The notes beneath the pieces were generated by a model that saw nothing but the letters and a program-made list of their open reading frames with translations, did not search any database and was not told the DNA's origin. DNA of 64,000 bases from Phytohabitans rumicis (GTDB lineage: Bacteria > Actinomycetota > Actinomycetes > Mycobacteriales > Micromonosporaceae). The position numbers were made by a program, and so were the translations under genes. Positions 44,543-53,869 of the stretch are shown here, one piece after another; the stretch's first letter is position 1, and each line of letters starts with the position of its first letter. The stretch spans positions 9,415,316 through 9,479,315 of the forward strand of contig NZ_BLPG01000001.1 of the NCBI RefSeq assembly GCF_011764445.1. The letters are read 5' to 3'.

Positions 44543-45598
44543 TCACAGGACGCCGAGGTCCGTCATGGCGCCGCGGTACCAGATGAAGGCGTGCAGCCCC
44601 TGCGCCGGATCGTGTGACTGGCCGGCGACCTCGCCGCGGTCGTTGATGCCGTAGGCGTAGCTGTTGGTGCCGCCGAGGGTGCCGATCTCCGTCAGGACGC
44701 CCCGGTCCCAGACGTATCCGTGGGTGACGTTCCCGGCGTCGGAGCTGCCGACCACCTCACCACGTTCGTTGATGTCCATGGCGTTGTTCTGGGGGCCATT
44801 CAGGGTTTCGATGACGGTTTCCTGGTACCAGCCCTCCGGCCCCCGGGCGAGGTGCCGGCCCTCGTCACCGCCGTCGTAGTAGGTGCCGGCCGCTTCGGAT
44901 CGGTCGTTGACGTCCGCGCCGTTGGTGACGAGGCTCTCACTCAGCACGATACGTTCGCCGCCGCTCCAGAGCACGAGCTGGCCGTTCCAGGTGCCGAGCA
45001 CCTCGCCGCGGTCGTTGATGCCATACGTCCGGCTGTAGCCGATGCCAGCGCTCAGGTCGATGACCTGGCCATCGGACCACAGGACCGGGAACTGTGTGGG
45101 GAAGCCGTTGATCCGTACGATGCAGTCGCCCACGACCTGGCTACGGTCGTTGATGTCGAATGCCTGGCAGGAAATGGCGCCGGGCAACCCGCCGAGGTCG
45201 GTCATCCCGCCGAGCGCGCTCGACCACAGGAAGGCGCGCGGGGCGCCGCCGGTGTCGTGGCTCCAGCCGACGACCTCACCGAGGTCGTTGACCGCGTACG
45301 CCTTGCTCACGAGGCCGCCCAGCGTCCCGAGGTCCTGAGGCCGCCCGTACCCCGAACCGGCCGGTGACCACACGACGGCGTGCGTGGGGCCGATGCTGCC
45401 GTCGCTCGCCCAGGTGTCCGACGAGCCGACGACCAGGCCGGCGTTGTTGACCGCGCGTGCTTCGCTCATACGCGGGCGTTCGGCCGCGACGGCGGCCGGT
45501 CCGGGGACGATGACAACGGCCCCGATGATGGTCAGCACGGCCGCCGTGGCCGTAGATATACGCCGCACAGTTCTCCTTGACTCGAAGGTTATTGCCAT
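44543..45598 (-). CDS. Secreted HAF-repeat protein
   Basis: About 351 residues. The signal peptide is TATAAVLTIIGAVVIVPGPA. The mature part is a string of six or seven HAF-type repeats, each near 45 residues, with the recurring pattern AxxINDxGEVVGxS...AFLW (AYAVNDLGEVVGWSHDTGG, AFDINDRSQVVGDC, AYGINDRGEVAGQSHDPAQG), which probably builds a beta-propeller. Function unknown; exported in many actinobacteria. ATG 45598 was preferred because the twin basic RR and hydrophobic core follow at normal distance; ATG/GTG upstream at 45628 is possible. It is divergent from Hsp70 protein 2. Confidence 0.8.
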   Translation of the reverse strand: MAITFESRRTVRRISTATAAVLTIIGAVVIVPGPAAVAAERPRMSEARAVNNAGLVVGSSDTWASDGSIGPTHAVVWSPAGSGYGRPQDLGTLGGLVSKAYAVNDLGEVVGWSHDTGGAPRAFLWSSALGGMTDLGGLPGAISCQAFDINDRSQVVGDCIVRINGFPTQFPVLWSDGQVIDLSAGIGYSRTYGINDRGEVLGTWNGQLVLWSGGERIVLSESLVTNGADVNDRSEAAGTYYDGGDEGRHLARGPEGWYQETVIETLNGPQNNAMDINERGEVVGSSDAGNVTHGYVWDRGVLTEIGTLGGTNSYAYGINDRGEVAGQSHDPAQGLHAFIWYRGAMTDLGVL

Positions 45599-45675
45599 CG
45601 AGCTTGGGATCGTACAACCGGTGTCCAATATGGTGTGTCGGGGGAGGGTTGTGCGGCTGCCCCTATATTGGGTCG

Positions 45676-47994
45676 GTGGGTATCGATGGGCCGCGGTTGG
45701 GGATCGACCTCGGCACGTCGAACACCACCGCCGTGGTGTCCTGGTCGGATGGGCGAGTGCGGCCGTTGTTGTTCGACGGCTCGCCGGTTCTGCCCTCGGG
45801 TGTCTATGCCGAGCCGGGTCATGACCTTGTGGTCGGCCGCGACGCCGCGTATGCGGCCCGGATCCGCCCGGAGTGCTTCGAGCCCTATCCCAAGCGGTGC
45901 GTCGACGACGATTCGGTTTTGCTGGGCGGTGTACCGGTATCCGTCGAGGAGATGATCACCGCCGTGCTGCGCCGGGTCGCGGCGCAAGCCGCGCCGGCCG
46001 GGGAGGGTCCGCCGGTGCGGGCGGTGATCACCTGTCCGGCAGGCTGGGGGCGGGTCCGGCAGCGCCGGCTGCTCGACGCCGCCGGCCAAGTGTTCGAGGA
46101 AGCGGTGCTGGCCGCGGAACCGGTGGCGGCGGCCAGCTACTTCCTGACCATGGCCGGCGATCGGATGCCGGTCGGGGCCCGGCTGCTGGTGTACGACCTG
46201 GGTGCCGGCACCTTTGACGTCTCGATCGTGCGCCGCACCGCCGACGGATTCGAGGTGCTGGCCAGCGACGGGCTGCCGGACGCGGGCGGGCTGGACATCG
46301 ACGCGGCGATCGTGGCGAGCCTGGGGCGCACATACGCGGCTCGGGACGCGGCGACCTGGGCCCGGCTCGTCCGGCCGCAGACCTCCGGCGACCGGCGCGC
46401 CAGCCGCGCCCTCTGGGAGGACGTGCGTACCGGCAAGGAGCTGCTGTCGCGCAGCGCGGCGACGGTGGTGCACATCCCGCTGTTCGAGGACGACGCGGCC
46501 CTGCCCCGGGAGCAGGTGGAGGAGCTCGCCCGCCCGGTTCTTGCCCGTACCGTCGAGGTCACGCGGTCGCTGCTCGCCGCGGTCGGTGTGGCCGCGGCGG
46601 ACCTGACCGGCGTGTTCCTGGTGGGCGGGTCGAGCCGGATGCCACTGGTGGCGAGCCTGTTGCACCAGCGGCTGGGCGTCGCTCCGACGGTTGTGGAGCA
46701 GCCCGAACTGGTGGTTGCCGAGGGCAGCCTGCGTGCCCAGCCCTTGCCGCTGCCGGTCACGGTATCGCCCGCGTCGGTCCCGGTGCCGCCTGAGGGCGAG
46801 GCGCTGTGGCCACCGCCCGCCAGGGTTGTCCCGGCCACCGCGCCGAGGGCGGCGCGGACCGGTCGGCGTACCCGGGTGGCGCTGGCGGCGACCGCGGCGG
46901 CAGTGGTCGCCGTGGTCGTGGCGGTCGACATGGTTGGCGGCGGTGGCGGCGACCCGGGCGGCGCGGCGGATCGGAGTACCGGCCCCACCGGTGCCGCGTC
47001 GGTCTCGCCGTCGCCGACCGGACCGCCGGTGGTGCCTGAGCCGCGCCGGGTCGACGTGCCAAACGACGGCGGCGACAGCGACGCGGTCCGGTACGTCACG
47101 CTCAGCCCCAACGGAAAGCTGATCGCCGCAGTCCGGACCAAGTCGGTGCGGCTGTACGACGCGGTCACACTCAAACAGCTCGGCGACCCGATCGACTCGC
47201 CGGGCGACGCGTACTGGACCGCGGCGTTCAGCCCGGACAGCCGTACCCTGGTGACCGCCGCCGACGGGCTGAGCACCGCGGCGGTACGGGTCTGGGACGT
47301 CAGCATCCACGGGTACTACGGCACCCTCAGCGACGCGTTCTGGACCTCGTGCCTCACCTTCGGCCCGACCGCGAAGCTCCTCGCGGTCTGCGACGGTCCC
47401 GGCCAGACGGTGCGGCTCTGGGACCCGGCGGCCCGCCGGAGTCTGGGCCGGGTCGCCAGCGACGACCCCGCAGCGATCCGGTACGTGGCGTTCAGCCCGG
47501 ACGGCAGGACAATGGCCACCGACGGCGGCCAAGGCGCCACCCTGCTGTGGGACGTCGGCACCCGACAGCGGCTGGGCGTACTACAAGGATTCCGGCCCGG
47601 CGGCGTCCCGATGACCGACCCCGGTGCGGCCCTGGCGTTCAGCCCGGACGGCAAGACGCTGGCCGTCGGTGGCGCCGATGGCACGGTGGTCCTGTGGACC
47701 GTGGCCAACCGCCGCAAGGTCGCCGAGTTCACCGGTGCGCACAACAACCGGGTCGCGGCACTGGCCTTCAGCCCCGACGGACGTACCCTGGCCAGCCTCG
47801 GCGGCACAACGTTGCGGCTGTGGGACGTCGCCAGCCGCCAGCCCGCCGCAGCCGCCGTGGACGACATCGCCGACTACTACTCGGCCCAGATAAAGCAGCG
47901 CAAAGGCCCCGACCTCCGCTTCGGCGCCGACGGCCGGACGCTGATCGGTTGCTTCGACAACCACCTGCTCACCTGGGACCTGACGCTCCTCTGA
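45676..47994 (+). CDS. Hsp70-family ATPase fused to membrane anchor and WD40 propeller
   Basis: A 772-residue protein. The ATPase domain (~5-360) has LGIDLGTSNTTAVVSW, LLVYDLGAGTFDVSIV and FLVGGSSRMPLVASLL. A Pro-rich linker and one membrane segment (VALAATAAAVVAVVVAVDMV, ~399-419) follow. After a short Gly/Ser/Pro spacer, seven WD40-type blades fill residues ~455-770 (AAFSPDSRTLVTA, AFSPDGRTMATDG, AFSPDGKTLAVGG, LRLWDV), a full propeller presumably outside the membrane. It lacks the Hsp70 substrate domain. The ATPase and anchor are paralogous to those at 16616-18748. GTG 45676 lies just before the first strand. Confidence 0.85.
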   Translation: MGIDGPRLGIDLGTSNTTAVVSWSDGRVRPLLFDGSPVLPSGVYAEPGHDLVVGRDAAYAARIRPECFEPYPKRCVDDDSVLLGGVPVSVEEMITAVLRRVAAQAAPAGEGPPVRAVITCPAGWGRVRQRRLLDAAGQVFEEAVLAAEPVAAASYFLTMAGDRMPVGARLLVYDLGAGTFDVSIVRRTADGFEVLASDGLPDAGGLDIDAAIVASLGRTYAARDAATWARLVRPQTSGDRRASRALWEDVRTGKELLSRSAATVVHIPLFEDDAALPREQVEELARPVLARTVEVTRSLLAAVGVAAADLTGVFLVGGSSRMPLVASLLHQRLGVAPTVVEQPELVVAEGSLRAQPLPLPVTVSPASVPVPPEGEALWPPPARVVPATAPRAARTGRRTRVALAATAAAVVAVVVAVDMVGGGGGDPGGAADRSTGPTGAASVSPSPTGPPVVPEPRRVDVPNDGGDSDAVRYVTLSPNGKLIAAVRTKSVRLYDAVTLKQLGDPIDSPGDAYWTAAFSPDSRTLVTAADGLSTAAVRVWDVSIHGYYGTLSDAFWTSCLTFGPTAKLLAVCDGPGQTVRLWDPAARRSLGRVASDDPAAIRYVAFSPDGRTMATDGGQGATLLWDVGTRQRLGVLQGFRPGGVPMTDPGAALAFSPDGKTLAVGGADGTVVLWTVANRRKVAEFTGAHNNRVAALAFSPDGRTLASLGGTTLRLWDVASRQPAAAAVDDIADYYSAQIKQRKGPDLRFGADGRTLIGCFDNHLLTWDLTLL

Positions 47995-48102
47995 CTTGAC
48001 GGCGACGGAACCATTTGTGAACGCCGGGCGGAGCAGGCGCTCGATCTCGTCCATTTCCCGTTCAGCGCCCCGTCGTAGTTTTCGCTGGACGAAAGGACGA
48101 GA

Positions 48103-48825
48103 ATGGTACGAGAGAATCCGACGGTCGTGCTCGTGCACGGAGCCTTCGCCGACAGCAGCGGTTTCAACGTGATCACCAAGCGGCTGGTCGCCGACGGTTT
48201 TCCGGTGATCGCGGCGCCGAACCCGCTCCGCGGGCTCGCCTCCGACGCGGCGCAGGTCAAGGCATTGCTGGCCAACATCGAGGGACCGATCGTCCTGGTC
48301 GGTCATTCGTACGGTGGCGCCGTTATCTCCGCCGCCGCCACCGGAAACCGTGAGGTGAAGGCGCTGGTCTACCTGGCGGCCTTCGTGCCGGAGGCCGGCG
48401 AGAGCGCGCAGGCACTGGTCGAGAAGTTCCCGGGCAGTACCGTGGGCGAGTCCCTGAAACCCGTTCCGCTGCCCGGCGGACAGGTCGATCTTTACATCGA
48501 CCCCCGGGTGTTCCATCCCCATTTCGCGGCCGACGTGCCCGCGGAGGAAGCCGCCCTCTTCGCCATCACCCAACGTCCGGCCACCGGCCAAGCGCTCGGC
48601 GAGCCGGCCACCGGACCGCAGGCGTGGCAGACGATCCCGAACTACAACCTGATCAGCGGCGCCGACCGGATCATCCCGCCGGCGGCCCAGGAGTTCATGG
48701 CCCAGCGGTCCGGCGCGCAGGTCCAGATGGTCGAGGGCGCCTCGCACATGGTGTTCGTCTCTCGCCCCGGCGCGACGGTGGGCCTCATCGAGAAGGCGGC
48801 GAACGAAAATGCTCACAGCCTGTGA
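48103..48825 (+). CDS. Alpha/beta hydrolase (EstC-like)
   Basis: A 240-residue hydrolase. VVLVHGAFADSSGFNVITKR supplies the oxyanion motif, IVLVGHSYGGAVISAAA the nucleophile Ser, and GASHMVFVSRPGATV the catalytic His. It matches the hydroxynitrile-lyase/EstC-like group with a small lid. ATG 48103 follows AAAGGACGAGA. Its downstream region holds an imperfect inverted repeat that has been split by IS element 2. Substrate unknown. Confidence 0.88.
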   Translation: MVRENPTVVLVHGAFADSSGFNVITKRLVADGFPVIAAPNPLRGLASDAAQVKALLANIEGPIVLVGHSYGGAVISAAATGNREVKALVYLAAFVPEAGESAQALVEKFPGSTVGESLKPVPLPGGQVDLYIDPRVFHPHFAADVPAEEAALFAITQRPATGQALGEPATGPQAWQTIPNYNLISGADRIIPPAAQEFMAQRSGAQVQMVEGASHMVFVSRPGATVGLIEKAANENAHSL

Positions 48826-48924
48826 CGCCGTCACAGGGCAGGCTGGTTTCTGGGCCCTATACCTCACAGTCATAAATATGCCTCTTGAGCTTCCCCCCGT
48901 AGGCCGGACACCCGAGGTGTGGGG

Positions 48925-49800
48925 TCAACGGTCGTGATCAGACGGGGTGTGGAGTTTCTCGAACTCGATGGGACTGCGCATTCCGAGGCTGGAATGGCGT
49001 CTTACCGGGTTGTACCAGCATTCTATCCATTCGAAGATAGCGTTGGCAAGCTCGTCGCGGGTCTTCCATTTCTTGCGGTCGAGTACCTCTAGTTGTAGAG
49101 TTCCCCAGAAGGATTCCATCATGGCGTTGTCGTAGCAGTCGCCGACGGTACCCATCGAGCCGAGCAGACCGGTTTTCCGCAGACGCTGACCGAAGTCCCA
49201 TGATGTGTATTGGGTGCCGTGATCGGAATGCAGAATCGTTTCCTGCCGGGCTGGTGGGCGGCGGACGATCGCCATCGACAACGCGTCCAGGACCAGCTCG
49301 GTACGAAGATGATCGGCCATGGAGTAGCCGATGATCCGCCGACTGTAGGCGTCCATGACCGCGGCGCAGTACAGCTTGCCCTCCTCGGTAGGGTGTTCGG
49401 TGATGTCGGTCAGCCACAACCGGTTCGGCGCGTCCACATCGAACTGTCGGTTGACCAGGTCCGCCGACGGCGTGGCCTGCGGGTCACGGACGGTGCACCA
49501 GGACCGGCGCCGGTAGTACAGGCCCTGGATGCCCGCCGACCGCATCAGCCGGGCCACCCGTTTCTCATTCACGTGCAGGCCCACGCCGAGGGTCAACTCA
49601 GCGTGTACCCGGGGCGACCCGTACGTTTTCTTCCGCGGATCAGCGTGGATTTTCTCGATGTACCGCAGCAGCATCTCGTTCTCCTGCTCCCGCGCCGATA
49701 CCGGCCGATCCTTCCATTCGTAAAATCCGGAGCGGGACACACCCAGCACTCGGCAGGCCACCGCGACGTCGATGCCGTCATCGGCGAGTTCTCGGACCAA
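48925..49800 (-). CDS. IS3-family transposase OrfB (rve integrase)
   Basis: A 291-residue frame. HTH_21 region: DVAVACRVLGVSRSGFYEWK. The DDE triad is intact: LTDITEHPTEEGKLY (Asp 1), ILHSDHGTQYTSWDF (Asp 2), NAMMESFWGTLQLE (Glu). The C-terminus is NPVRRHSSLGMRSPIEFE. A TTG at 49800 is the nearest start, but expression as an OrfAB fusion by -1 frameshift is more likely. Complete and probably active. Confidence 0.93.
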   Translation of the reverse strand: MVRELADDGIDVAVACRVLGVSRSGFYEWKDRPVSAREQENEMLLRYIEKIHADPRKKTYGSPRVHAELTLGVGLHVNEKRVARLMRSAGIQGLYYRRRSWCTVRDPQATPSADLVNRQFDVDAPNRLWLTDITEHPTEEGKLYCAAVMDAYSRRIIGYSMADHLRTELVLDALSMAIVRRPPARQETILHSDHGTQYTSWDFGQRLRKTGLLGSMGTVGDCYDNAMMESFWGTLQLEVLDRKKWKTRDELANAIFEWIECWYNPVRRHSSLGMRSPIEFEKLHTPSDHDR

Positions 49801-49808
49801 CCCGAACG

Positions 49809-50105
49809 CTACTTTGGGAGCACATTCTCCCGGGCGAAGTAAGCAGCCGCCCGCTTGAGAATCTCATTCTCCACCTCAAGCTGCCGGTTACGGCGGCGCA
49901 GCTCGGCCAACTCCTTCTTCTCCGCACTGCTCAACCGACCCGCACCGCCGCCGCCGGCGTCGTCGACGTCGGCCTGGGCCATCCAGTTACGCAGACACGA
50001 CTCGCTGATACCCAAATCCTTCGCCAACATCGCGACCGGTTTGTCGCCGGTCCGGGCCAACTGCACGGCTCGCTGGCGGAACTCTGCAGGGTGTGGGGCA
50101 GGCAT
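49809..50105 (-). CDS. IS3-family transposase OrfA
   Basis: A 98-residue protein with HTH (HPAEFRQRAVQLARTGDKPV; LGISESCLRNWMAQADVDDA) and leucine zipper (ELAELRRRNRQLEVENEILK). ATG 50105 follows GGAAGGAT. On its strand the sequence C CCA AAG (49812-49818, CTTTGGG on plus) comes directly before the stop. That is a canonical -1 slippery heptamer, and slipping there enters the OrfB frame. Confidence 0.9.
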   Translation of the reverse strand: MPAPHPAEFRQRAVQLARTGDKPVAMLAKDLGISESCLRNWMAQADVDDAGGGGAGRLSSAEKKELAELRRRNRQLEVENEILKRAAAYFARENVLPK

Positions 50106-50447
50106 GAGACGACATCCTTCCTGGAAGCCGCCGTCCACCTCACCTCAGGTGTCCGGAGAACCGGGGGAAGCTCACTCTCAGGTATGGGGCCTAAAACTAG
50201 TCTCTGGAACGGATGCGGAGCACAGACGGCGACGCATACCACCGTCTCCCGGGCGGCGCGCTCGGCCGTTGTCCTTGGGTCTTGTGCGGCGGGGCTGGCA
50301 GCGCTGGTCGGGGGTTTCGGCGAGCGCTTGCGAGCCGCCGACCTGCGCGGTGCCCGCGGGAGCGTGCGGTCCGCAGGTGACGCGGGCCGGGGCATATCTG
50401 CCTGGACAAACCCCAAGACGCCGCGTGACCCCAAACCCAAAACGTCT

Positions 50448-53400
50448 CTAGCCGTCAAGCTCCCGCAACAGCTCCTCGGCGCGGCGCGCGAACAGATGGG
50501 CTTCGCGTTCAACGGACAACGAGCGCGCTCGTTCGGCGGCGGCTCGGACGACAGCGGCGGGCTCGCCGCGGGCATGCAGCAACCGCGCTCGGAACAGGAG
50601 GATCAGTCCCTCGGGGTAGCGCTGGCCGAACGCGTCGAGCGCCCAGTCGGCCCGGTCAAGGGCCGCGGCAGCCTCATCCGGCTGCCCGGCCGCAAGCCAC
50701 GCCTCGCCGAGCAGCCCGAACCAGGTGGCGACACACGAGCGTGGCGGGTCGAGCAGATTCGTGGTGATCAGTCGCTCCATCTCGGCCGCGGCGTCGGCCG
50801 GGTTCTGGCCGGTCATCGCCCGCCCCCAGCCGCGGGCCAGCCGCTGATACGTGCCCTGGAAGACGAACGTGAACTCGGGGTCCACCGCGATGCCCCGCTC
50901 CGCCGCACGCAGTGCCCACACGGGGTCACCGATGTTCGCCGCGGTCCTCGCCGCCATCGAGGCCCAGACCGTGACCATGTACGGGTCGTCCCCGGCGGTG
51001 ACCTCCAGCGCGTCGAACAGCACCCGCGCCGTGTGGAGGTCACCGTGCTGCGCGGTCATCTCCGCGAAGATCGAGGCCGGGAGCATCTGCAGGTCGTGCC
51101 GCAGCGGGTCGTCCCCGCGCCGCGCCGCGTCATCGCTCAGCGCCTCGCCGGCCTGGCTCAGATACCTGACCCCTTGCCCGACGTTGCCGATGGCCCACTG
51201 ATGGATCCCCCAGGCGTTCAGGCCGTAGGCCCTGATGGTCGGGTCGGCGGAAGCCATGCCGTTCTCGAACAGCTGGCGTGCCAGCGGTGCGGCACGGTCG
51301 AGCTCGATGCACTGTGCGTGTCCGGCCCAGCGGGAGAAGAGGAAGTCGGTGGCCTCCCGGTGCCTGCCGAGACTGCGTGCGAGGTATTCGCTGCGCTCCA
51401 GCAGGTCCAGCGCCGCGGTGCCGCCGTAGACCGATCGCATCCCCACCACCGCGGCGAGCTGCTTCAGCGCGGACAGCTCCAACTCCGCCAGGCCGGCCGC
51501 CCGGGCAACCTGCGTGGCGGACCGCAGATGTCGCTCGGCGGCCTCCAGCGCCGACTTCGCCGCCGCGCTGCTGCCCGCGCGCACCAGCGCGATGGCCGTC
51601 CGGGCCGGGTCGGCGAGCGGGCCGGCGGCCCACAGATGGTGAGCGAGGCGCTCGGCAACGGCTTCGGCGCCCGCGGCGGTGTGTTCCAGCGCGTCCGCGA
51701 CCCGCAGGTGCAGCCGGGCAGCCGCCCGGGACGGCGTGCCTTCGGCAACGGATTCGCGGACCAGGTCATGGGCGAAGCGGAGCGAGAACGGATCGTCGGG
51801 GGCCGGCCGGAGGAGGTCGAGGGCCTCCGCGGGTTCGAGGCGAGCGAGACAGGTCTGCGCGTCCAGGTCGGCGGCGTCGGCGAGCAGACGGAGTTCGACG
51901 TCACGGCCGACCAGTGCGGCGATCTGTAACAGGTCCCGGGCGTCGGTATCGAGCCCGGCCATGCGGTCCCGGACGACGTCGCGCACGGTGGCCGGCACCT
52001 CGGCCCGCATCGCGGCGGCCATCGTGATGACGCCCTGGTTGGTGACGAGCAGCCGGGACAACTCCCGGACGAAGAACGGATTGCCCGCGGTGCGGGCATG
52101 AATCCTATGGACAACGCCGGCGACGGGTTCTTGGCTGGTCTCGCGGCGGACGAGTTCGGCCACTTCGTCCGGTGCTAGTGGACCGAGCCGGATCCGGCGG
52201 TGACCGGGTACCCGGCTGGCCGTGGCGAGGAATCGGGTGAGCTCCGAGCCGGGGGTGGGCGCGCGGTTGCGGAGCGCGCCGATCAGCGCGGTGCCGCCCG
52301 GGAGGCGGGCCGCCAAATGGCTCAGCAGCTGCAGTGAGGAGCCGTCGGCCCACTGCAGATCGTCGATCACGAGCACGGTGTGTCGCCGCGCCGCGACCTG
52401 GCCGACGACGTCCGCGAACTCCTCGAACAGGCGAAACTGTGCGCCGCTGTCGGGCATCAACGGCCCGCCCGTCACGCCGTGCCACGGCTGCACGAGGCGG
52501 CCCAGTTCACCGGCGAGCCGTTGCTGCCGCTCGGCGGACGTCAGGCTGCCGAGCAGCGTGCCGATGGCCTGCACCCATGGCCACATCGTCGGCGTTCCGT
52601 CGCCTTCGAGGCAGCGGCCCCAGACGATCAGCGCACCCCTCCGGCCCGCGATCGTGGTGGTCTCCTCGAGCAAGCGCGACTTGCCCACGCCCGGTTCGCC
52701 CTCGACGAGAACGAATCCGAGGCCGCCGGCGAACGCGGACTCCAGGCCCTGTCGCAGGATCCTGAGTTCGTCGACGCGGCCGACCGGGCCGTCGAGCGGC
52801 TCGGCGTCCTCATCGTCGTCCGGATCGGGAACGGCTCTCGTGGGCCGGGCCGGATTCAGCACCCGTTGATGTGCGGCCCGCAGGGCTGGCCCGGGGCTGA
52901 TGCCGAGTTCCTCGGCGAGCCGGGCGCGAACCGTCCCGAACACGGCCAGCGCTTCGGCCTGCTGCCCGGCGGCGGTCAGCGCGGTGATGAGACTCGCCTG
53001 CACTGGTTCGTGGAACGGTGCCATCGACGCGGCACGCTGCACATGGGCGAGTATCCGCCCGGGCTGGTCCAGCGCCACCGCGATCTCGGTGGCCGCGACA
53101 CACGTATCAAGGAACTCGCCGTTCAGTGCGGCAAAGATCGGCGTCACACGTGTTCCGTGACTCAGTCCTTCTCCGGCGGGGCCGCGCCAAAGATCCAGGG
53201 CCTCCAGGTAGGACTCGAGGGCCCGCTCGCCAGCCCACTCCTGGGCCGTAGTAACGAGTTCCCGGAAGTCGACGACGTCCAGCATGCCTGGGGCCGGGTC
53301 GAACAGATACCCGTTACCGCGGCGCAGCAGGTAGGAGCCGCTCCCGCGGGCCGGAAGCGAAGGCTCCAGGAGACGCCGGAGCGCGCCGACGTACTTCTGG

Positions 53401-53609
53401 ATGATGTTGAGCCCGCTGGCCGGGACATCCTCGTCCCAAATCAGGTCGAGCAGCTGGGTGGTGCTGATCGGCTGGCCGGCACAGGTCAGCAGTACGGCGA
53501 GGAGTTGGGCCTGCTGTCGGGGACCGGGATCGAGCTCGACGCCATCCCGCCAGAGTCGTAGTGAGCCGAGGATCTGTAGACGCAGTGAGCTGCGCGAATT
53601 CCCAGCCAC
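50448..53609 (-). CDS. SARP-type regulator: OmpR-like HTH, BTAD, AAA ATPase, TPR (AfsR-like)
   Basis: About 1053 residues. The winged helix reads LRLQILGSLRLWRDGVELDP with QKYVGALRRLLEPSLPARGS; the bacterial transcriptional activation domain has VDFRELVTTAQEW and ALRAAHQRVLNP. The P-loop is VEGEPGVGKSRLLEE and Walker B VLVIDDLQWADGSSLQLLSH. A long TPR-like helical region ends the protein. GTG 53609 is chosen; a longer frame to 53732 exists. SARP-ATPases activate secondary-metabolite or morphogenesis genes. It is the paralogue of the regulator at 62831. The divergent GDSL-ricin gene may be a target. Confidence 0.88.
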   Translation of the reverse strand: MAGNSRSSLRLQILGSLRLWRDGVELDPGPRQQAQLLAVLLTCAGQPISTTQLLDLIWDEDVPASGLNIIQKYVGALRRLLEPSLPARGSGSYLLRRGNGYLFDPAPGMLDVVDFRELVTTAQEWAGERALESYLEALDLWRGPAGEGLSHGTRVTPIFAALNGEFLDTCVAATEIAVALDQPGRILAHVQRAASMAPFHEPVQASLITALTAAGQQAEALAVFGTVRARLAEELGISPGPALRAAHQRVLNPARPTRAVPDPDDDEDAEPLDGPVGRVDELRILRQGLESAFAGGLGFVLVEGEPGVGKSRLLEETTTIAGRRGALIVWGRCLEGDGTPTMWPWVQAIGTLLGSLTSAERQQRLAGELGRLVQPWHGVTGGPLMPDSGAQFRLFEEFADVVGQVAARRHTVLVIDDLQWADGSSLQLLSHLAARLPGGTALIGALRNRAPTPGSELTRFLATASRVPGHRRIRLGPLAPDEVAELVRRETSQEPVAGVVHRIHARTAGNPFFVRELSRLLVTNQGVITMAAAMRAEVPATVRDVVRDRMAGLDTDARDLLQIAALVGRDVELRLLADAADLDAQTCLARLEPAEALDLLRPAPDDPFSLRFAHDLVRESVAEGTPSRAAARLHLRVADALEHTAAGAEAVAERLAHHLWAAGPLADPARTAIALVRAGSSAAAKSALEAAERHLRSATQVARAAGLAELELSALKQLAAVVGMRSVYGGTAALDLLERSEYLARSLGRHREATDFLFSRWAGHAQCIELDRAAPLARQLFENGMASADPTIRAYGLNAWGIHQWAIGNVGQGVRYLSQAGEALSDDAARRGDDPLRHDLQMLPASIFAEMTAQHGDLHTARVLFDALEVTAGDDPYMVTVWASMAARTAANIGDPVWALRAAERGIAVDPEFTFVFQGTYQRLARGWGRAMTGQNPADAAAEMERLITTNLLDPPRSCVATWFGLLGEAWLAAGQPDEAAAALDRADWALDAFGQRYPEGLILLFRARLLHARGEPAAVVRAAAERARSLSVEREAHLFARRAEELLRELDG

Positions 53610-53869
53610 GAAGCGTGAGCGTAGAGGTACTCGCTTCTCGGCACAACGGTCGCGGTGCCGGCTGACCCACCGGGTGTCGCAATCGCGACAGCGTGCAACC
53701 ATCGGCCACACGCGTGCCCTGACCAGCGCCAACGTGCCGCCATCGCGATCTACGTAACGCGCCTCCCCGACGCGGTACGTACTTTCACCATGCTCCGGCC
53801 ACCGAGTGCTTGCCGAGCATGTTGGTCAGCGGGCAGCTCAGCCCGCCTGACGATTTCCAGGAGTACCAA

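Larger units (their letters stand above)
48886..50174 (-). mobile_element. IS3-family insertion sequence 2 (1289 bp), intact with CTCT target duplication
   Basis: The ends TGAGCTTCCCCC (48886 on) and GGGGGAAGCTCA (to 50174) are inverted repeats, with similarity going on to CCGGACACC and beyond (~28 of 34). The direct repeat CTCT flanks both sides (48882-48885, 50175-50178). It codes for OrfA and OrfB joined by a slippery heptamer. The insertion point lies within an imperfect palindrome (48841-48864 and 50180-50202). Confidence 0.9.

Noticed and set aside
50175-50447. Gene in the gap after IS element 2
   Set aside because: Open frames exist but with Arg/Ala-rich content and no ribosome site; nothing supportable.
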